This document shows, one piece after another, positions 17,325 to 21,001 of a stretch of DNA of 21,001 nucleotides. The translations under genes and the position numbers were made by a program. The notes under the pieces are model-generated. The model searched no databases. It saw only the letters and a program-made list of their open reading frames with translations, and was not told the DNA's origin. Source of the DNA: CAWUJK01 sp964586815 (GTDB lineage Bacteria > Patescibacteriota > Gracilibacteria > BD1-5 > UBA6164); assembly GCA_964586815.1 (NCBI GenBank), contig CAZPIB010000010.1:1-21001 (forward strand). The letters run 5' to 3'. Positions within the stretch are counted from its first letter, which is position 1. Every line of letters begins with the position of its first letter.

Positions 17325-18073
17325 GAATTTAAATTTTTTTCAATATACTTTATATCTTCTATATGTTCTAAAAAAAATTTTTTATCTATTTTAAATAAAA
17401 TATACTCATTTTTAGTATCTTTTGAAATATTACATATTATTCCATTTATTGGAGACAGCTTATCTATAGATAATTTAGATAATATATTTAAAAAAATAAT
17501 ATTATAATTATCTAATAAAGGATAATCTATGATTATTAATTCTCAATTATAATTTAAATTTTTTAAAATTTCAGTTATAAACTCAATAGGACTTTTAATA
17601 GAACAAAAAAGATTTTTACAAAAAACTATATCAATATTATCACTTTCTTCTAATTTTGTTTTATAAATAATTCAATTATTTTTTTCCCAATTATGTAAAG
17701 AGACTAATTCACTTTTTTTTTCATGTAGAAAGTAATCATCTATTACTAATCAATTTTTTTTATTACTTAAGTTGTCAATTATTTCTTTTGTATTTTTTAT
17801 TGTTCTTTGAAGTCATCATTTAATATATCATTTCTCATATACTTTATCAATACAAATAATTTTAGATTTATTTCATAATATTTCTCTTAAGTAATTCATA
17901 TAATCAGAAAAACCTGTTCATATATCAGCAATATTTTTTCACTCTAAACTAGGAATACTTAGTATTCAATCTTTACTCTCAAAAATAAAAAGTTCTCTTA
18001 AGCTTAAAATAAAATTAGTATGTCCTGTATGTATATTTAAATTATTAGAATCTAAATTTTTAGAAAATTTCAT
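17306..18073 (-). CDS. SAM-dependent methyltransferase-like protein
   Basis: The 255-aa product carries a class I methyltransferase motif I, KNIADIGTGFSDYMNYL (residues 46-62), then an acidic end of strand 2 in KIICIDKVYEKG (71-82). A motif IV-like IDIVFCKNLFCSI and a later strand GELIIIDYPLLDNYN follow. Substrate and family cannot be named; other Rossmann-fold functions are possible. Most glycines are TGA. Its promoter is excellent. Its last codons overlap the end of folA, so the two transcripts are antisense there. Confidence 0.65.
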
Positions 18074-18105
18074 TATTATAATAATATTATTTTATATATA
18101 ATATT

Positions 18106-18134
18106 ATTATAATACAAAATATAAATTTTATCAA
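18106..18134 (-). promoter_or_regulatory. Promoter of the methyltransferase-like gene
   Basis: On the minus strand TTGATA (18129-18134), a 17-bp spacer and a perfect TATAAT (18106-18111) lie 33 bp before the ATG at 18073. Confidence 0.7.
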
Positions 18135-18142
18135 TTTATATT

Positions 18143-19144
18143 TTAACTAAACATTCATACTTTAAAACTTTGGTAAAGTAGAAATCAAATATAAGCTAGT
18201 ACTAAAATAACTCACTCAATTCTATCAAGAAAATACTTCCTAAATGAAAATGCAAATATAAATACTGCTATTGAAGATATTAATACTATACTTAAATCAA
18301 GAGTCATTCCATCATAACCTTCTAAAGGTTTTATAAAAGCAGTAATTGGTAGTATCCATAAAACATTAAAAATATTACTTCAAACTATTCAACCTATTGC
18401 CATATCAGTTTGTTTTTTGAATGCAGCAGTAACTGATGCAGCAAGTTCTGGTAAGCTAGTTCAAATTGCTATTATTGTAATACCTATAAATGCATCACTC
18501 CATCCAAAGCTTTTTGCTATAGATATAGCTGAGTCTACAATTAAATGTCCTCAAAATACTAATAAAATAAGTCAAATTAAAATCAGAAAGATAGCTTTAT
18601 TATTTGGTATAACATTAATAACTTCACTTGAATCTATTTTTTTACTAATTTCCTCATTTTCTTTTTTGTGTTTTTTTACTGATTTAAAAGTATAAATTAA
18701 AAATAATATAAAGAAGAAAGCTAAAATACTAGCATCAATTCTTGATAAAGTTCAATCTATAAGTAAAATTAATAAAATTACTGAAGTAAAAATCATAAAT
18801 GGTATTTCTTTTCTTACTGTAGATTTTGGCATTAGTATTGGATATAAAATTGCAGTCACTCATAATATTAAAAATATATTTGAAATATTTGATCAAATTA
18901 TATTTCAAATTGCCATTTGAGTTTTTCATTCTAAAGCACTCATTACATTTACAACAAGCTCTGGAGTAGAAGTTCAAAATGCAACTATTGTAAGACCAAT
19001 TATAAGACCTGAAATTCAGAATTTTTTAGCAACTGATGATGCTCAGTCAACAAGCATATCTGCTCATTTAATAAGCATTATAAAACCAATTATCAAAATA
19101 ATAAATGGAAAATTAGTATAAAAATTAGACAACATTTCTAACAT
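18143..19144 (-). CDS. Calcium/sodium exchanger, YrbG type
   Basis: CaCA-superfamily exchangers move Ca2+ (or other cations) against Na+ or H+ across the cytoplasmic membrane. The 333-aa product has about ten membrane segments in two halves, each with an alpha repeat: GLTIVAFGTSTPELVVNV (residues 50-67) with AIGNIIGSNISNI, and GITIIAIGTSLPELAASV (221-238) with AIGGIVGSNIFNVL. The conserved glutamates (62 and 233) are present. A charged cytoplasmic loop (153-176) separates the halves. Most motif glycines are TGA. An alternative start at Met4 (19135) exists. The gene stands alone with its own promoter. Confidence 0.93.
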
Positions 19145-19174
19145 AGAATTCTATAAATAATTAAATAAAATATT

Positions 19175-19201
19175 ATTATATAAATAATATTTAAAATGCA
19201 A
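19175..19201 (-). promoter_or_regulatory. Promoter of the cation exchanger
   Basis: On the minus strand TTGCAT (19196-19201), a 15-bp spacer and TATAAT (19175-19180) lie 30 bp before the ATG at 19144. The spacer is a little short. Confidence 0.5.
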
Positions 19202-19374
19202 TAAAAAAAGAGCCCTAAATATCTGTAAAAATAATGATCCTTAATAAAAAATAATTAATGTTATTTAAAACTTGAATTTTAAAATTACACATCACAATTT
19301 TTTATTTGCAAATTGATAACTTATAATTTTGAGGAAGCTCAAAAATTAATAAAGAAAAGAGTATAAAAAATAAT

Positions 19375-19409
19375 AAAAATACTCTTATCTATTAAGATAG
19401 GGTATTTTT
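19375..19409. terminator. Bidirectional terminator
   Basis: AAAAATACTC and a GGGTATTTTT partner, with an inner TATCT/AGATA stem and one bulge, form a long hairpin with A and T tracts on both sides. It lies about 100 bp downstream of the minus-strand 350-aa gene. Confidence 0.6.
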
Positions 19410-19514
19410 TGTTTATTATTAAGATTTTAATAAAATTACACTAAAAATCTTACTGTATATATCATTGGTGGAGTTTATGGAGGATAATTTGAACTCTTTA
19501 TAGATAAACATATA

Positions 19515-20567
19515 TTATTTTTCTTCTTCTGGTTCTGGTAAACTTAACTGTATTCATTCTTTTTGAATTTTCATAATTTTTCTATTATTATCATCCATTA
19601 CTTTTTTTTCTTCATAAATTTTCTTTAATTTCTCTTTCTCTTTCTTTTCTTCTTCTGTATCTTCTTCATTAATTTCTTCTGGTTCACTTAATAAAGGTGT
19701 TTTAACTTCTATTGATAGTCATTCTTCATAACTTTTCATTAGCTTTAAAAAATGATTTCTAACATTTGACTTAGAATCACTAGGGATTCATAATTTATTA
19801 ATCATTTTGTTTATTATATCATTTTTTTCTTCCTCAAGATTATCATAAATTTCTTTTTCTACCTTTTCTTTACGTTTTTTCTTTAAATTCTTTATAGCTT
19901 CTTTTCAATCTATAGAAGCTTGAATTGTCCAATATATCAATGCAATATAATTTAAAACAATTCATATATCTTTAATCAGCTCTATTCAAGCCTCAATAAA
20001 AATTTCTAAACAACCATTGTTTACTGATGATATTTTTATCTCCTTTTGTCCTTCATTTTTTTGATTTATTTCATATAAAAATAATTTAATATTTTTGTTA
20101 GTCATAAGGAATTTATGGTAATCTTGAAATTCTCAAGAAAATGAAAAAACTATTTGATAACTTTCAGTGCATTCTAAGTCATCAGAAGGCAATAAACCAC
20201 TTATAGAATTTAATAAAGATGTAATTTTAGAAAGCTTATCTTGTCTATTAGCAACAAAAGTTTTTAAGTCATCTTTTTGTTGATAAAAAGGTAGTTTTAA
20301 TATTTCTTCAAGGTTATTTATCATTTCTAAATCAAAAAAACCATCTATTCATAACGACTTTAAAATCTTTAAATCGCTATTAATAAAATTATGTATTTCA
20401 GATTTATTTATTCATTCTTTAATTTCATCAATTAAATTATCAATTAATTCTAAACTTTGTTGATTTTGTATATATGAATTAATATTATTTAATTTAGCTT
20501 GAATTTGAACCTCTTTTTCTAAATTCATAATCACATCTATTATTCTAAAAGTTTTCTTAATATCCAT
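19515..20567 (-). CDS. Unknown protein with coiled coils and a hydrophobic segment
   Basis: I do not recognise a family. The 350-aa product has a helical, Asn/Gln-rich N-terminus (residues 10-60) and a region around 137-192 that looks like strands (YQIVFSFSGEF, then KEIKISSVNNGCLEIFI). One hydrophobic stretch, IGIVLNYIALIYWTIQASI (201-219), could span or sit on a membrane. A basic segment (221-240) and a very acidic, coiled-coil-like C-terminus (296-338) follow. The strand-then-hydrophobic layout vaguely recalls signalling or effector proteins of defence systems, but this is a weak inference. It starts 18 bp after a small XRE regulator, so the two form an operon. Confidence 0.7.
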
Positions 20568-20585
20568 ATTTTCAATAATTATTAA

Positions 20586-20786
20586 CTAAAATAAATCTCT
20601 AACCTCAACCTCCAAAGCAATTGCAATTTTCTCTATATTCTCAACTGCAATATTTTTTAATCCTCTTTCAACTCAAGATAAATAAGTTCTATGAATTCAA
20701 GATTTTGTTGCTAAATCTAATTGAGATATGTTCTTCTGCTTTCTTAACTCTCTAATCCTATTTCATAATTTTTCCTTAATATTCAT
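20586..20786 (-). CDS. XRE-family HTH regulator, small
   Basis: The 66-aa protein is one Cro/C1-type HTH domain: LGNRIRELRKQKNISQLDLATKSGIHRTYLSGVERG (residues 7-42), then IEKIAIALEVEVRDLF. It resembles the controller (C) proteins of restriction-modification systems and phage or toxin-module regulators. All four glycines of the HTH that I checked are TGA except the GGA in ERG. It lies directly upstream of the 350-aa unknown gene and probably controls that operon. No methylase or restriction gene is visible. Confidence 0.88.
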
Positions 20787-20804
20787 TTTTAAATATTAAA
20801 AAAT

Positions 20805-20836
20805 AAAAAGTATATTTATATATAAATATACTTTTT
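20805..20836. terminator. 32-bp perfect palindrome, probable bidirectional terminator
   Basis: AAAAAGTATATTTATA (20805-20820) is followed at once by its exact reverse complement (20821-20836), with further T's after it. It lies between the stop of the right-edge gene and the XRE gene. Given its place upstream of the XRE gene, it could also contain an operator. Confidence 0.6.
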
Positions 20837-20856
20837 TTATTTAATAAATCAACTTT

Positions 20857-21001
20857 CTATAATATACCTTTCAAATTATCAAAATTATAATAATTTCAAG
20901 CATTATATCTAAGTAAAGGTATATTTAAATATCAAGTTAAATCATCTTTAAATTTATCATTTATTTTAGCCTTATTGCTATTATGATATTTATCATCAAG
21001 T
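20857..21001 (-). CDS. C-terminal end of a minus-strand gene, DUF2726-like
   Basis: Only the last 48 codons are in the window. They read LDDKYHNSN, KINDKFKDD, then LNIPLLRYNAG and NYYNFDNLKGIL before TAG. The spacing LDD..H...D..K...IPLLR is that of DUF2726 (a restriction-endonuclease-like fold), but the fragment is too short for certainty. Two glycines are TGA. Confidence 0.5.

Larger units (their letters stand above)
19145..19514. other. Gene-free 370-bp gap at the edge of the accessory region
   Basis: The gap holds the exchanger promoter, a 15-base motif shared with 517-531, a small TTTTGAG/CTCAAAA hairpin with a GAAG loop (19327-19344), a terminator (19375-19409) and a segment at 19466-19494 resembling the 3' end of a tRNA-like gene on the minus strand. 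I see no credible coding frame. Confidence 0.5.

Noticed and set aside
18417..18695. Plus-strand open frame of 92 codons
   Set aside because: It is antisense to the cation exchanger, which has both alpha repeats intact.
20586..20786. Controller protein of a restriction-modification system
   Set aside because: The similarity is to the HTH only, and no methylase or endonuclease gene is visible in the window.

Overview
The window comes from a very AT-rich bacterium that reads UGA as glycine (translation table 25), as in Candidatus Absconditabacteria (SR1) and Gracilibacteria (BD1-5). The sequence shows this directly. Nearly every gene is interrupted by in-frame TGA, and the interruptions fall on conserved glycines: S1 domain GGLLVDIDGLKGFIP, thymidylate synthase TGTG, hydrolase elbow GHSNGG, exchanger motif AFGTSTPE. 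The DHFR VGGGS motif is written TGA TGA TGA. The one tRNA-Trp has a CCA anticodon, so TGA is not tryptophan here. All coordinates below read TGA as Gly. I cannot tell SR1 from Gracilibacteria with this window alone. No start codon has a recognisable Shine-Dalgarno sequence.

Left part (1-4805) is accessory. It holds the C-terminally cut end of an unknown minus-strand gene, a decayed ISL3-like transposase riddled with copies of a short repeat (in-frame reading MRxExSxLGV), a truncated ISNCY/IS1202-like transposase with its IS end, a long purC, and an AAA ATPase of the DUF4143 type.

The core block (4944-9667, plus strand) has tRNA-His, rpsA (four S1 domains), rpsB, a small membrane protein, tsf, tRNA-Trp and a FemA/B-like peptidyltransferase. 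The translation genes use mostly GGN for glycine, while their neighbours use mostly TGA.

A minus-strand block runs from 15640 down to 9706: a membrane-anchored DsbA-like protein, a rhodanese lipoprotein, an alpha/beta hydrolase, a Mur ligase with an N-terminal membrane domain, a DegT-family aminotransferase and a minimal TsaC/Sua5-like protein. The Mur ligase, aminotransferase and TsaC genes are closely spaced and probably one operon. Three GC-richer palindromic segments lie in frame inside the aminotransferase and Mur ligase genes.

The dTMP operon thyA-folA (15807-17324, plus) faces a methyltransferase-like gene whose end overlaps folA. A copy of the MRxExSxLGV repeat forms the first ten codons of folA. 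A YrbG-type cation exchanger follows on the minus strand.

The right end (19145-21001) is accessory again: a gene-poor 370-bp gap, an unknown 350-aa protein with coiled-coil and membrane-like segments, the small XRE regulator that precedes it, and the tail of another gene. The most unusual content is the set of short GC-rich repeats that insert in frame into or onto genes.
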